Positions 63,119 to 64,000 of a stretch of 64,000 bases of DNA are shown piece by piece. The first letter of the stretch is position 1. Every line of letters starts with the position of its first letter. The notes under the pieces are model-generated. The model saw only the letters and a program-made list of their open reading frames with translations. It made no database searches and was not told the DNA's origin. The stretch comes from Diprion similis (taxonomy: Eukaryota > Arthropoda > Insecta > Hymenoptera > Diprionidae): assembly GCF_021155765.1 (NCBI RefSeq), contig NC_060115.1, positions 5,870,493 through 5,934,492 on the forward strand, read 5' to 3'. A program made the translations under genes and the position numbers.

Positions 63119-64000
63119 GCCGCTCCGCCCCGCGCCGGAAGCAGCGCGGCAAGTTCAAGGAACCGTCGTGCACTTCGAGGGCGGGGGAGGGGGAGGCGAA
63201 AGGTGATGTATATACGCATGTATCGGGAAGTCCCACCGCGACACGATAATGAGCGAGAATTTTATGTTTTTACAAGTGTGCGGCGAGTCAACGACGGACC
63301 GTCGGATATGCTTGTGCGGAGGTAGTTTTCGTTTCAAGGGTTTGTTGCTCTGATAATATTTTAAAATATGAAAAATAATTATATACCATATAAGTACCTA
63401 TAGAAAGGGTGTAGTTGCAACTTTTCACCCCGAAGACAATACGTAAATAAATAAATGTGCGTATTCTAATATACTGTGTGGAAATGTTAAACGATAGATT
63501 GTCCGTAACCCGATTTTTTATAAAAGTCCATTCTCGTCCGGCTGAGGATTTTATTGTACTCACATGGCGCATATTCTCTTGTATAATATAGACGTAGTCG
63601 TTGCTGCGGTTCGTTATACGAACTGAAACTGGCAGGAAGTACGACCGGGTCGTCGCATATGCTCGACTCGGGAAGAAAGTGTTTCCGATCGTATGATGAT
63701 TGTTATCCAAGGAATAATTATTTTCTTTTTTCTTCATCTTTCTTGCAGTACAACGTTACAAGAAATCCATCGTAGTCCTTCGTCGTCGCAATTACGATAA
63801 TTGAAAGAAACAAATTTCCAATAATTTATAACCGTTTTCTTTTTTTATAATACCTTTGGGGATAATCGTCGGTTTGCTCGTTTTAGTCCTCACGCGACGC
63901 TTTTTAAACTCGGAGCAATTTCCCCTGCCTCGTTTTCAGGCGCGCATCATCCGCTCGTTTGTTTACATACTTTACTTTTCTCCCGCACGAGGTTCTCTCC

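Larger units (their letters stand above)
52506..64000. other. 5' intronic region of Bap170
   Basis: Upstream of the first visible ARID exon on the minus strand. I searched by eye for the missing ARID start (family pattern F-L-R-E-L-x-x-F-H ... G-G-W-x-K) and did not find it. The DNA alternates AT-rich stretches with GC-rich islands near 54.2-54.6, 55.0-55.4, 57.0-57.5, 59.9-61.2 and 62.6-63.2 kb. Long open frames in these islands are low-complexity or occur on both strands, so none is called a gene. Confidence 0.5.

Noticed and set aside
63288-63737. 149-codon minus-strand frame with a GTGAGT donor after NMRH
   Set aside because: Tested as the exon before the first visible ARID exon because the phase would fit, but the sequence VRITNRSNDYVYIIQENMRH does not resemble the ARID family there.

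Overview
This is a eukaryotic nuclear window, almost certainly from an insect. Genes are split into exons with GT-AG introns (many only 70-100 bp), poly(A) signals follow the CDSs, intergenic DNA is AT-rich, and the gene families present (MADF-BESS factor, Bap170/ARID2, MOV10 helicase, forkhead) fit an arthropod. A holometabolous insect, possibly Hymenoptera, is my inference and is not proven by the sequence. LAYOUT: 1-1.5 kb (+) the 3' half of a TMEM184 gene; 2.0-3.4 kb (+) complete thymidylate synthase behind an E2F-type site; 4.3-5.3 kb (-) a short ILRUN homolog; 6.5-11.5 kb (+) a divergent forkhead factor with an ambiguous C-terminus; 11.9-12.8 kb (-) mitoribosomal mL64/CRIF1; 13.05-18.3 kb (+) a MOV10-family helicase with two candidate first exons; 20.4-22.0 kb (+) SAAL1; 22.5-23.5 kb a dead LINE; 24.3-25.6 kb (-) a MADF-BESS factor; 28.5-29.3 kb (+) NDUFB9; 32.4-52.5 kb (-) Bap170/ARID2 (PBAP-type SWI/SNF subunit), 15 exons assembled here, with the start of its ARID domain and its ATG apparently beyond the right edge. 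The last 20 kb is the 5' intronic part of Bap170 and holds GC-rich islands, many microsatellites and a few exon-like or regulatory-looking patches. RELATIONS: the genes are not an operon. Two close head-to-head pairs (ILRUN/forkhead, mL64/MOV10) probably share promoter DNA. Housekeeping functions dominate: dTMP synthesis, complex I, mitoribosome, chromatin remodelling and RNA helicase. MOBILE DNA: four inverted-repeat elements stand out (a 706-bp foldback with TTAA flanks, a 706-bp element with 13-bp CAGGG... termini, a ~796-bp pogo/Tigger-like element with TA flanks, a 113-bp inverted repeat), plus LINE debris. MOST INTERESTING: the forkhead gene has an in-frame TGA inside a 69-nt, frame-preserving, intron-like segment, followed by 68 open codons. 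Exon joins were made by eye from reading frame, GT-AG sites and family similarity; no search or transcript was available.
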